This document shows positions 1 through 6,500 of a stretch of DNA of 12,764 bases, piece by piece. Below the pieces are notes generated by a model. It worked only from the letters and a program-made list of their open reading frames with translations. It was not told the DNA's origin and did not search any database. The stretch lies in the NCBI GenBank assembly GCA_028679495.1, contig JAJRBK010000183.1, positions 1 through 12,764 of the forward strand. The letters are read 5' to 3'. The DNA is from Methanobacteriota archaeon. Lineage in GTDB: Archaea; Halobacteriota; Bog-38; Methanoflorentales; Methanoflorentaceae. The position numbers and the translations under genes were made by a program. Position 1 is the first letter of the stretch, and each line of letters opens with the position of its first letter.

Positions 1-671
1 ACTTAGACGGCATGATCTCGACCGACATAGGGTAGGCGCTCTTCGAGATTCAAGACGGAGATCTTGATGCCGTCCATGGAGTGATAGGGACCTACAATCA
101 CTACGCGACGCTCCAGTTAGTGCGGCTTTACCGCGCCAAGCGGCCGTGTCACCTACACGGGGTGTTTGACGATGGGGCAACTGATGCGCGTGTGTGGACA
201 CTCAACGACGTCGTCTTCACTGCAATTTTTGTGCGTGACGTGAGCGGCCTTGCAGGCTTTCGTGCTACAGCTGTTCATAACACGCTCTAGCTGCAACTCG
301 ACATGAGTTGCTCTATTTCCACTTTGTAAGTGTCTCCTCCGTGCGTAAGGTGGCCCTGCTCAAGTAAAACAAAGACGCGTCAATAACGAGAATAATCGCT
401 GTTGTTTTAGGTGAATGAATACAGCAGATTAGCGCTTCTATATACGTCTAGCCATCGAAACAGTCGATAAAAATAGGAATCCAGTGCAAAGAAACGATGT
501 TTTGTTCGCTCAATCTCCTCTCAACGACTGAAAAACACGTGCAAAAAGGCGATGGTAAGCATTGGAGTGGAGCCTGGTTGCGTATAAACCGGAACCACTC
601 CAATTATGTGGTTGGGGCGACACGCCTTAATGGTTTCGCCCGCTCACACGCACCGCGTCCGTCCGCAGTGC
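1..671. other. Left flank without a convincing gene
   Basis: No recognisable gene lies here. An open stretch on the plus strand (36-290) encodes a plausible soluble sequence around TYNHYATLQLVRLY, but I do not recognise a family. The same frame continues upstream of an amber codon at 33-35, which suggests either a broken gene end or chance. From 291 to 671 reading frames are short and the sequence is AT-richer. The only strong structure there is the hairpin at 561-604, annotated separately. The stop codon of the frame-corrected DUF998 gene sits at 672. Confidence 0.4.
561..604. repeat. Perfect 10-bp inverted repeat, extended hairpin
   Basis: The arms ATTGGAGTGG (561-570) and CCACTCCAAT (595-604) are perfect reverse complements. 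Inside them CTGGTT (574-579) can pair with AACCGG (587-592), with one G-U pair, leaving a 7-nt loop. The result is a long two-part stem. It lies downstream of the DUF998 gene, which is read from the right, so it could be its 3' structure or terminator. It could also be a small mobile-element remnant or a structured RNA. No T-run follows it on either strand, so a simple intrinsic terminator is not clear. Confidence 0.6.
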
Positions 672-1339
672 TCACGTGTTTTGTTTTATCCACTTACGTC
701 CTCGTTTTCCTTGCGTATCTCTTCCGTTCGGCTGTCCCATTAAGTAACCGCCAAAGCCAATGAGCCAGAGCACGGACGGGTAGACAACCAAGCGCTCCGC
801 TTCACCAGGACCGATAAGCGCAAAGACGGGGTCCGCTCGCCGAAGATAACGTTCGGCGCAAGACCAGCAAGGACGATGATGCCCAACACCACTAAGAGCT
901 TGCGGAAGGGCGGGCGTAAAACGCTGTGGGACACGATAGCAGCAAGCCCACCCGTCACGAATGCGAGCAACGCAAACAGCGTATGGATAATGAGACTCCC
1001 TTCCGTGCTGCCGTTGAAGGCTGCAACGCCGAAAGCACTAATCCCGAAAAGTGCGAGCAAGGTGGAGAGTATATTCACAACACGTCCTGATCCTGAGCCA
1101 CGGTAAACGAGGTATGGGCTGCCGATGAGCACAACGCCGGCAACAACGAGCGTTGCAGCAAAAATGGTTGTAGCAGGCTGTTTGATGATGCTATTCGCGG
1201 GACGAGTCGCTCCTAGGTCGCTTATGTCGTTTTGTGAAGTGCTGTACCCTGGGTAGGTCGCCTCAGCCGTGGTGATTCCCATAATAACGGCAACGCCTGC
1301 AATGAAAAGAATTGCGCCGGCGATATTTTGATGCCTCAT
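672..1339 (-). pseudogene. DUF998 family membrane protein, frameshifted near the C-terminus
   Basis: This is a multi-pass membrane protein of the DUF998 type, whose function is unknown. The open frame from ATG at 1339 gives hydrophobic segments at about residues 6-24, 58-78, 87-107, 116-136 and 145-165. After TM1 it has the family-like motif YPGYSTSQNDISDLGA. After about residue 168 the frame turns arginine-rich and ends at 740. Shifting one base at the GGGG run (828-831) restores GPGEAERLVVYPSVLWLIGF, the expected last loop and sixth membrane segment, with a stop at 672. The protein is therefore full length apart from one indel. The indel is in a homopolymer, so a sequencing or assembly error is as likely as a real mutation. 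No Shine-Dalgarno is visible. A TTAAG-containing AT-rich box about 24-30 nt upstream (1363-1369) fits leaderless transcription. Confidence 0.75.
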
Positions 1340-1502
1340 AGTATCGACGAGGAATGATACGCACTTAAGTTCTTATCGCAGTGCGGCGTAAGGCAATTAA
1401 TCACCCGTCGTTTCAGGCAGTACCCCCTGTGTTTCATCTCATGATGCGAGAGTACGTCAACGTTTTTGACCGGGTATTACATGGATTTCATGAAGGTTCA
1501 TC

Positions 1503-1712
1503 GTGAGCGAACACACACCCTCTCGGCAGGCTGCCGACCGACACGAGCACCAGATGACACAATACTTTCTTGACGTGCTCATCGCGGACATGCCATACCA
1601 CCGGGAGTGCAGATGCCGACAGTGCGACGCGTCCTTCCAACGGCATTCGTACGGGGAAATCAAGGACTCGGACATATGTCCGGACTGTTTTGACACAGCA
1701 GACACATCATAG
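1503..1712 (+). CDS. Small zinc-ribbon-like protein, hypothetical
   Basis: A 69-residue ORF with a GTG start, preceded by an AAGG about 8 nt upstream. An alternative start is ATG at 1554 (Met18), which would keep the whole cysteine region. The second half has C38-x2-C41 and C59-x2-C62, with further cysteines at 36 and in the loop, spaced like a zinc ribbon (RCRQC...ICPDC). The N-terminal part is polar and looks disordered. I do not recognise a named family. A competing 97-residue ORF lies on the opposite strand (1457-1750), but it lacks any motif. The gene is 330 nt upstream of the radical SAM gene, with an independent promoter between them, so no operon is implied. It may bind nucleic acid or serve as a metal-binding partner; this is inference only. 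Confidence 0.45.
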   Translation: MSEHTPSRQAADRHEHQMTQYFLDVLIADMPYHRECRCRQCDASFQRHSYGEIKDSDICPDCFDTADTS

Positions 1713-2042
1713 GTGTAGTTGGCATACTCCATCGCGCTCACATCCCCCATCGATCAGCGCGGTCATTGGTTTGCTTGTTATCGCACTCTTAATTCTGCCT
1801 TCATCCGCCTCAGCCCGTGGTCAACCAGCTTTGATGCGCGTTCGACAAACGGCGTGAAACGTTCAAGGTGCACGAACGTCACATGCCCTATGTCCTCTTC
1901 CGGTTCGAGATGCTAAGCCGAGGTGCCCTGATTTCTTGCGTGAGGGGGCGCCCGGGTGATGTAGTGACGACACAGTTATATACTATGAATGGGTTCACTT
2001 TAACATCTAAATAGTCAATTAAGATTATCTGAGTAAATTAAG
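1713..2042. other. Intergenic stretch before the radical SAM gene
   Basis: These 330 nt have no complete gene. A signal-peptide-like stretch (GLLVIALLILPSSASA) reads at about 1767-1815 but stops soon after. A second open stretch in another frame (about 1833-2013, containing RHMPYVLFRFEMLSR) has no clear start. They may be debris of one exported protein, or chance. The last 70 nt are AT-rich and hold promoter-like boxes. Confidence 0.35.
1976..2014 (+). promoter_or_regulatory. Archaeal promoter boxes for the radical SAM gene
   Basis: Two TATA-like boxes are visible: TTATATACT at 1976-1984 and CTAAATAG at 2007-2014. The second ends 28 nt before the ATG at 2043, the spacing expected for a leaderless transcript, and no Shine-Dalgarno precedes the ATG. 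The same geometry recurs before 4033, 8092 and 9979. Confidence 0.55.
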
Positions 2043-3185
2043 ATGACCGAAGATACGACGTACATCAAACCGCTCAACGCAGCGCTTAAAACCTACCTTA
2101 AAGACGCCGTGCGCGTCACGATCAAAAACCCTTCACAAGCCCTCTTCTTCGCCCGCATGCTCCGCGCTCAGAAAAAGGCGACGCGCACCAGGCAGGCATG
2201 GGAGCGCCAAGGCTTGCACGTCCCCCCCTTTCTCATTGCCAGCATCACCAACCGATGTAACCTGAGGTGCAAGGGGTGCTATGCACAGGCGCACGCGCAA
2301 ACTAGGTCACCACGCGCTGAGATGAGCGAAGACAAGCTGTGGAGCGTCTTTGACGAGGCACGAGAGCTTGGCATCTCGGCAATCCTGCTTGCAGGCGGCG
2401 AGCCCTTCGTGCGCCAGGATCTTATGGTGGTCACCCGCGACTTTCCCGAACTGATGTTCCCCGTCGTCACGAACGGGACACTGCTTGACGATACGTTGAT
2501 CCATCAGCTGAAACAGCAGCGGAACGTATGGCCGGTGCTCAGCATCGAAGGACATGAGCACGATACGAACCAGCGCCGTGGTGATGCTATCTATCAGCGC
2601 GTTCAACGTGCGATGAGTCTGTTGAAGGAGAACGATGTGTTCTTCGGGTGTTCACTGACGGTGACGCGCTCGAACATACATACGATCACCGACAGGGGCT
2701 TCATTCAGAGTCTTATTGATAAAGGCTGTCGGCTCTTCTTCTTCGTCGAGTACGTATCAATCGCTGAGGATACCAAGGACTGGGTGCTCACCGATGAGCA
2801 AAGGGCCGAACTCTTAGCTACCACTGAGGACTTTCGCTCGACGCTGCCGGGCCTCTTCATTGCCTTCCCGGGAGACGAAGAACAATTTGGCGGTTGCCTT
2901 GCCGCCGGGCGTGGCTTTGTGCACATCAGTCCCGAAGGTAACCTCGAACCATGTCCATTTTCGCCCTACTCTGACACGAGTCTCAGGGACATCTCGCTCA
3001 AAGAAGGGTTGCAATCACCGCTCCTACAGGCCATCCGGCAAAACTACGAGCAACTCAGCGAAACGGCAGGGGGATGTGCGCTCTGGACTGAGCGTGAATG
3101 GGTGCGCTCGCTGCTTCCCGCACCGGTCGCAACGAAGGCCGGCGCCATCGTTTCAGCGGATTCCCTGATTCACGAGGCTGAATAA
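2043..3185 (+). CDS. Radical SAM protein with SPASM-like C-terminal cysteines
   Basis: A 380-residue radical SAM enzyme. The cluster motif C72-NLR-C76-KG-C79 would bind the [4Fe-4S] that cleaves S-adenosylmethionine. AGGEPF at 117-122 is the SAM-binding GGE motif of the TIM barrel. Downstream cysteines at 285 (FGGC), 304 (EPCPF) and 345 (GGCALW) suggest an auxiliary Fe-S cluster of SPASM or twitch type. The 70-residue N-terminal leader is basic, with an aromatic patch (SQALFFARML), and precedes HVPPFLIASITNRCN. The length fits SPASM-type proteins such as peptide- or tetrapyrrole-modifying enzymes, but the substrate cannot be read from sequence. The frame is clean throughout. A decayed SAM-dependent methyltransferase begins 20 nt after the stop, suggesting the two were once co-transcribed. 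The start is ATG at 2043, supported by the promoter spacing. Confidence 0.9.
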   Translation: MTEDTTYIKPLNAALKTYLKDAVRVTIKNPSQALFFARMLRAQKKATRTRQAWERQGLHVPPFLIASITNRCNLRCKGCYAQAHAQTRSPRAEMSEDKLWSVFDEARELGISAILLAGGEPFVRQDLMVVTRDFPELMFPVVTNGTLLDDTLIHQLKQQRNVWPVLSIEGHEHDTNQRRGDAIYQRVQRAMSLLKENDVFFGCSLTVTRSNIHTITDRGFIQSLIDKGCRLFFFVEYVSIAEDTKDWVLTDEQRAELLATTEDFRSTLPGLFIAFPGDEEQFGGCLAAGRGFVHISPEGNLEPCPFSPYSDTSLRDISLKEGLQSPLLQAIRQNYEQLSETAGGCALWTEREWVRSLLPAPVATKAGAIVSADSLIHEAE

Positions 3186-3205
3186 CATCGGGATGCATCG
3201 CATCA

Positions 3206-3758
3206 ATGACAGCAGACGTAAAGACGACGTTTCAATGGAAAAACGATAGGCTGGCGAAAAACAAGGTCGAATACCGGTCGCAGTCATCATAACACTATGA
3301 TAGGTCGGTCGATGGCGCGTTAGGTGATATCATCCGCGCGTTAGTGGACGGGCACCTCCAAAACGAGGGGGATTTGGGATCGGTGGTTGAATTTGGCTGT
3401 GGGACAGGCTATTTTACGACAACGCTTGCCCAGAAATTCGGAATGCGTGATAGCTACCGACTTTTTGGACGATAGCTGTCCGTTGTTGTGAAGCGCCTCG
3501 ATGGATGTGGTATAGTCAAGTTCAAAAACGAGAACAGGCAACACACGCCTTTGCGGATGACGTTTGACTCGATATTTTCGGGATTTGTCCTCCCATGTGT
3601 CGATGATAAAGCAAATGCCATGATGGAGTTACCGGATTTTGAAGCCTTGAGGAAGCCTCATCATTGCAGATCCGAACGGCATGTTACTTAACCGGCTGCA
3701 CGATTCGATTCTTGCTGAGGAGCATAATCGCAAGGCGCGGCAATCTTCCGCCCGTTAG
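3206..3758 (+). pseudogene. Decayed class I SAM-dependent methyltransferase
   Basis: Reading across frames gives a recognisable methyltransferase. From ATG at 3206 the frame meets an in-frame TAA at 3290-3292, then continues YDRSVDGALGDIIRALVDGH and reaches SAM motif I, VVEFGCGTGYF, near residue 62. About 3443-3448 the frame shifts to VIATDFLDDSCPLL, the motif II acidic region. About 3482-3488 it shifts back to KRLDGCG...FDSIFSGFVLPCVDD, the motif IV region. Near 3633 it shifts again to RILKP, a TGA where glycine is expected, then GSLIIADPNGMLL. It is open to the TAG at 3756-3758. That makes two stops inside the domain and three frame changes, so this is a true pseudogene rather than a single sequencing error. 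A further open stretch (SFRSVKDFAVTWISEF, about 3757-3804) may be its tail. The substrate is unknown. Confidence 0.82.
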
Positions 3759-3994
3759 TTTCCGTTCTGTTAAGGATTTTGCGGTGACATGGATTTCAGA
3801 ATTTCACCTTTGCACGTCTGGACGTGATACGAGATCCGTCTGCACCTGCGAGCGTGCCGGTAGAGAATGTCAAGTTGATAAAACCTCGTAATGCCCGTTA
3901 AGATATACAGCGTTCATCACAACCGTCAATGAATCGAGCACTCTGGCACTCATTTTATACTTATTATTCTGATAAATCTGACTTTACAGAAATA
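3759..3994. other. Intergenic stretch before the arsenic module
   Basis: No gene is visible. A frame open to 3891 continues past the methyltransferase pseudogene and may hold its degenerate C-terminus. The sequence becomes AT-rich after about 3950 towards the promoter of the next gene. Confidence 0.35.
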
Positions 3995-4003
3995 GTTAAA
4001 TAG
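3995..4003 (+). promoter_or_regulatory. TATA box of the AbrB-arsM operon
   Basis: GTTAAATAG ends 29 nt before the ATG at 4033. No Shine-Dalgarno precedes that ATG, so the first gene of the operon is probably read from a leaderless or nearly leaderless transcript. Confidence 0.6.
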
Positions 4004-4012
4004 GCTGCAAGC

Positions 4013-4035
4013 CATGGTACAGCTAGAGTACCATG
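4013..4035 (+). promoter_or_regulatory. Inverted repeat over the start codon, candidate operator
   Basis: CATGGTAC (4013-4020) and GTACCATG (4028-4035) are perfect reverse complements separated by 7 nt. The right arm contains the ATG of the AbrB-like gene. The expected transcription start lies within or next to the repeat, so a protein bound here would block initiation. AbrB-type proteins bind as dimers and often control their own genes, so autoregulation is a reasonable inference. Confidence 0.5.
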
Positions 4036-4296
4036 ACTGAAGAAGCCACATGTTGTACACCTGATAGTAATAGCAGCGTGTGTAAAGTCGAAGCGATCAT
4101 CAGCGTTGACGAGCGCGGACAGATGGTGCTGCCAAAAGAGCTGCGCGAGCGCGCACATATTCACGCAGGAGATAAGCTCGCCGTGGTCGGCTGTGAGCGT
4201 GACGGTGCGGTCTGCTGCATCTCCCTCATCAAAGCCGAGGCGCTCTCCGGGATGGTAAAAGGCGTGCTCGGCCCCATCTTTACGGAGTTACGCTAA
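4033..4296 (+). CDS. Cysteine-rich SpoVT/AbrB regulator, HgcAB-associated-protein-like
   Basis: An 87-residue DNA-binding protein of the SpoVT/AbrB swapped-hairpin fold. The core is VDERGQMVLPKELRERAHI (25-43) followed by the GDKLAVV strand. It has six cysteines: C7 and C8, C17, C54, and C61 and C62. These fall in three sites that could bind a thiophilic metal or arsenite. The C-terminal helix (LIKAEALSGMVKGVLGPIF) and the cysteine pattern resemble the AbrB proteins named HgcAB-associated protein, found beside arsenic or mercury methylation genes; this match is from memory of the family. No hgcA or hgcB is in the window. The stop is 12 nt before arsM, whose Shine-Dalgarno (AGGAGAGGT, 4297-4305) follows directly, so the two form an operon. 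Its likely job is metalloid-responsive control of arsM and of itself. Confidence 0.85.
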   Translation: MTEEATCCTPDSNSSVCKVEAIISVDERGQMVLPKELRERAHIHAGDKLAVVGCERDGAVCCISLIKAEALSGMVKGVLGPIFTELR

Positions 4297-4308
4297 AGGA
4301 GAGGTATC

Positions 4309-5142
4309 ATGGAAGAAGATAACATTAAACGCGTCGTCAGAGACGCATACGCAAAGGTTGCGCAGCGTGAACGCGATCCCCTGAAGCTGATCCCTGTAGG
4401 CGGCTGCTGCGGGAGCGCCGACCGCGCGCACGAGATTAGCAAGGCCGTTGGCTACGGCGACGATGAGCTTCAGTCGGTTCCTGAGGGGGCAAACCTTGGC
4501 CTTGGCTGCGGCAACCCGACCGCGATCGCCACACTGAAAAAAGGCGAGACGGTGCTTGACCTGGGATCAGGTGCCGGGTTCGACTGTTTTCTTGCCGCCA
4601 ACGTTGTGGGAGACGCCGGCAGGGTCATCGGCGTCGACATGACGCCTGAGATGATTGACAAGGCGCGATCAAACGCGCGCTCAGGCGGCTACACAAACGT
4701 TGAATTTCGGCTCGGAGAGCTCGAGCATTTGCCCGCCGCTGATAACTCCATTGATGTCATCATTTCGAACTGCGTGATCAACCTGACGCCTGATAAGGGG
4801 GCAGTCTTTAAGGAAGCGTTTCGGGTGCTCAAGCCGGGCGGCCGGTTTGCGGTCTCCGATATGGTCGTGCTCACGGCGCTTCCCGCTGCCGTACAACAGT
4901 CGGTTACCGCGTACGTAGGATGTCTATCAGGAGCGATCCTTAAAGACGCTTACCTGCAGGCCATTCGTGATGCCGGTTTTGGAGATGTGCGCGTCGTCGA
5001 TGAGACGCCCTTCTCGCTTGAGTGCATGGCAAACGATCCGACCGCGCAGGCGATCGAGCAAAGCTTGAACCTCACCTCCGAGGAGCTACGCGACGTTGCG
5101 GACGCGGTGCGAAGCATAAAGGTTACGGGGAAAAAGCCGTAA
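4309..5142 (+). CDS. arsM: Arsenite methyltransferase
   Basis: A 277-residue cytosolic enzyme that transfers methyl groups from S-adenosylmethionine to arsenite, giving methylated and eventually volatile arsenicals. SAM motif I is VLDLGSGAGFDC (82-93), and motif II ends in GVDMTPEM. The family's arsenic-binding cysteines appear to be present: C33-C34 in GGCCG, C67 in GLGCGNP, C155 in SNCVINL and C205 in GCLSGA. Length and motif order match bacterial and archaeal ArsM. The frame is intact. A strong Shine-Dalgarno (AGGAGAGGT) ends 3 nt before the ATG, so translation is coupled to the upstream AbrB gene. The C-terminus (SIKVTGKKP) looks natural. Directly after the stop, in the same frame, comes the tail of an arsenite permease, so the operon has lost its efflux gene. 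Confidence 0.95.
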   Translation: MEEDNIKRVVRDAYAKVAQRERDPLKLIPVGGCCGSADRAHEISKAVGYGDDELQSVPEGANLGLGCGNPTAIATLKKGETVLDLGSGAGFDCFLAANVVGDAGRVIGVDMTPEMIDKARSNARSGGYTNVEFRLGELEHLPAADNSIDVIISNCVINLTPDKGAVFKEAFRVLKPGGRFAVSDMVVLTALPAAVQQSVTAYVGCLSGAILKDAYLQAIRDAGFGDVRVVDETPFSLECMANDPTAQAIEQSLNLTSEELRDVADAVRSIKVTGKKP

Positions 5143-5313
5143 GCTGCCATAGCGGTTGCGGTGGCCGTCTTTGGGATAAGCTCAGGAAAGGCATTTGCGG
5201 CCGTTATCGGCTCGTTGATCGAGGTGCCCGTGCTTATCAGCATCGTAAATGTTGCCCTCTGGTCTTCTGCCCACAAGTTTACTGCGCGAGGTGATGTCGT
5301 ATCCCGGTCTTGA
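5143..5313 (+). pseudogene. C-terminal remnant of ACR3-type arsenite efflux permease
   Basis: Translation directly after the arsM stop, in the same frame, gives AAIAVAVAVFGISSGKAFAA, then VIGSLIEVPVLI and VNVALW, ending at TGA 5311-5313. This matches the last membrane segments of ACR3 (arsenite/H+ antiporter) proteins, where IAVAVFGI.SG.AFAAVIGPL.EVPVLI..VNVAL is highly conserved. Only 56 codons remain of a protein normally about 350 residues long. There is no start codon, and the left boundary coincides with the arsM stop. A deletion that joined arsM to the 3' end of acr3 explains the layout. It implies the ancestral operon was abrB-arsM-acr3, or that acr3 lay beside it. The remnant cannot transport arsenite. 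Confidence 0.85.
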
Positions 5314-6125
5314 GTATCATTTCATGCAGAATGCTCGAGGACGAGCTCACCTCCATTCTTGCCAATGACGACATCAAGCAGCTCATCATCGTTGATAGCA
5401 CAGAACAGCAGGAGCTAGCACGAAAGCTGCGATCGCAGAACCGCCCGTTTCTTATTACAGATTTTGAAGGGGCCTTCAATCTCGTTAAGAAGCACCGACA
5501 GGGGGCGCGTTCTGATGGGCATTCGACAAAAAGACATGGCGTTCTTCAGCAGCTGCTTCGCCGTCGAAGCGTAGACGATCTTGCTGTCGTCGTCCACGTT
5601 CTTCCGTTGAGGCTTCATATCGATAGTACGCTCCTTATGCAAGAAGTATACCGCCAGATCGAGCGCATGTCAGACTTTTCAGACGGGATCTTTGTGCTCT
5701 ATGGGATTTGTGATGCCCTTAGGACTCTTGAGCTCGATTTCAACGGCAGTACATGTCAACTTTTCTTCCTCGCTGACGACGATGGGGCAACGGTTGATGA
5801 CTGTATCGCGCTTGCGCTTGGTGGGAATCAGGCGTATGCAAACGTGCTCACCAACAACAATATCGTGCTGTTTTTGACGCCCATGGTTGCTGCTCAGTGG
5901 CAAGATCTAAGCGAGGACTTCACGTTGATGAAGCATGCACGATTTAAGAAGATCGCCAAAGTGGATACAGGTCTTTCCTATGAGCCAGACTTTGACGCAA
6001 ACGTTGACAAATGTGCAAAGCATTTCAGCCTCCACCCCGTGTTGCTGAGAGGCAATACAAACGTGATTCAAAAGAGTTATTTAAGGGCGAAAAAGGGGAT
6101 ATCCAGAAACGGAGCCTCTTTGTAA
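5310..6125 (+). CDS. DUF1638 domain protein
   Basis: A 271-residue soluble protein of the DUF1638 family, common in methanogens and other anaerobes and often found near corrinoid methyltransferase genes; its biochemical role is not established. Family features are visible: ISCRMLEDEL at the N-terminus, DGIFVLYGICDALRTLE in the middle, FFLADDDGATVDDCIALALGG, VLFLTPMVAAQWQDL, and KVDTGLSYEPDF near the C-terminus. The usual YG.CG has Asp for the second Gly (YGICD). The start is chosen as TTG 5310, because the conserved ISC strand lies upstream of the first ATG (5328) and an in-frame TGA sits at 5292-5294. The TTG overlaps the TGA of the ACR3 remnant, suggesting translational coupling, and GAGGTGAT lies about 15 nt upstream. 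It may have been a neighbour of acr3 before the deletion. Confidence 0.85.
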   Translation: MSIISCRMLEDELTSILANDDIKQLIIVDSTEQQELARKLRSQNRPFLITDFEGAFNLVKKHRQGARSDGHSTKRHGVLQQLLRRRSVDDLAVVVHVLPLRLHIDSTLLMQEVYRQIERMSDFSDGIFVLYGICDALRTLELDFNGSTCQLFFLADDDGATVDDCIALALGGNQAYANVLTNNNIVLFLTPMVAAQWQDLSEDFTLMKHARFKKIAKVDTGLSYEPDFDANVDKCAKHFSLHPVLLRGNTNVIQKSYLRAKKGISRNGASL

Positions 6126-6186
6126 TCGCGGACGCTGCCCGCTCGATTTTTCACATCTGAAGAGTTAGGCAACGCTTTGCGGAACC

Positions 6187-6201
6187 GCACCGTAACGGTG
6201 C
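6187..6201. repeat. 15-bp near-perfect palindrome
   Basis: GCACCGT-A-ACGGTGC has two perfect 7-bp arms around one base, 62 nt after the DUF1638 stop. It could be a protein-binding site or a 3' stem, but a one-base loop argues against an RNA hairpin of full length. No T-run follows. Confidence 0.35.
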
Positions 6202-6300
6202 TGCATTCAACAGCTGGTGACATTACATAGCTATCACTCAGATACGCCATTGGTGGCGTAAGCGTATTCGTAGCCGGGTCATACGAAACGAGCATCCATC

Positions 6301-6477
6301 GCTAAACTCATCGATTATCTCCTCGTTGGGTCCCTGACTGGTCCCCGATGCTTTGTCGTGCTCGTCGCATTCGCTGCACTCTTAATGATCTTTCTGTCAC
6401 TCGCTTTCATAGTGTGCGAGCTCTTGGCCCTTCAAAAGGTGAGCACAAACGAACGCCTCTTTTTGTGGGCGCATTAG
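6301..6477 (+). pseudogene. Hydrophobic fragment without a start codon
   Basis: An open frame reads KLIDYLLVGSLTG, then a strongly hydrophobic run (VVLVAFAALLMIFLSLAFIV, about residues 18-37), then a polar tail ending LFLWAH and a TAG at 6475-6477. Upstream the frame closes at a TAG near 6271, with no ATG, GTG or TTG between. It is probably a leftover of a membrane protein, one transmembrane helix long. I cannot assign a family. Confidence 0.3.
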
Positions 6478-6500
6478 ACGAGCCCGTAGTATAAAAAACC

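Noticed and set aside
33..35. In-frame TAG as a pyrrolysine codon
   Set aside because: The surrounding frame is not a recognised protein and is truncated by the window edge; there is no evidence for pyrrolysine use here.
1457..1750. 97-residue minus-strand ORF
   Set aside because: No domain, no promoter, and it overlaps the zinc-ribbon ORF, which has the better motif evidence.
3206..3758. Programmed frameshifting in the methyltransferase
   Set aside because: Three frame changes plus two in-frame stops are too many lesions; decay is simpler.
4033..5142. Mercury methylation locus
   Set aside because: The AbrB protein resembles an HgcAB-associated protein, but no corrinoid protein HgcA or ferredoxin HgcB is present in the window; arsenic methylation is the supported context.
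6077..6295. 72-residue minus-strand ORF (LVSYDPATNTLTPP)
   Set aside because: It looks somewhat protein-like but overlaps the end of DUF1638, has no promoter or Shine-Dalgarno, and matches no family I know.
6490..6497. TATAAAAA just before ATG 6501 as a promoter
   Set aside because: It ends 3 nt before the ATG, too close for either a leaderless or a leadered transcript of that ORF.
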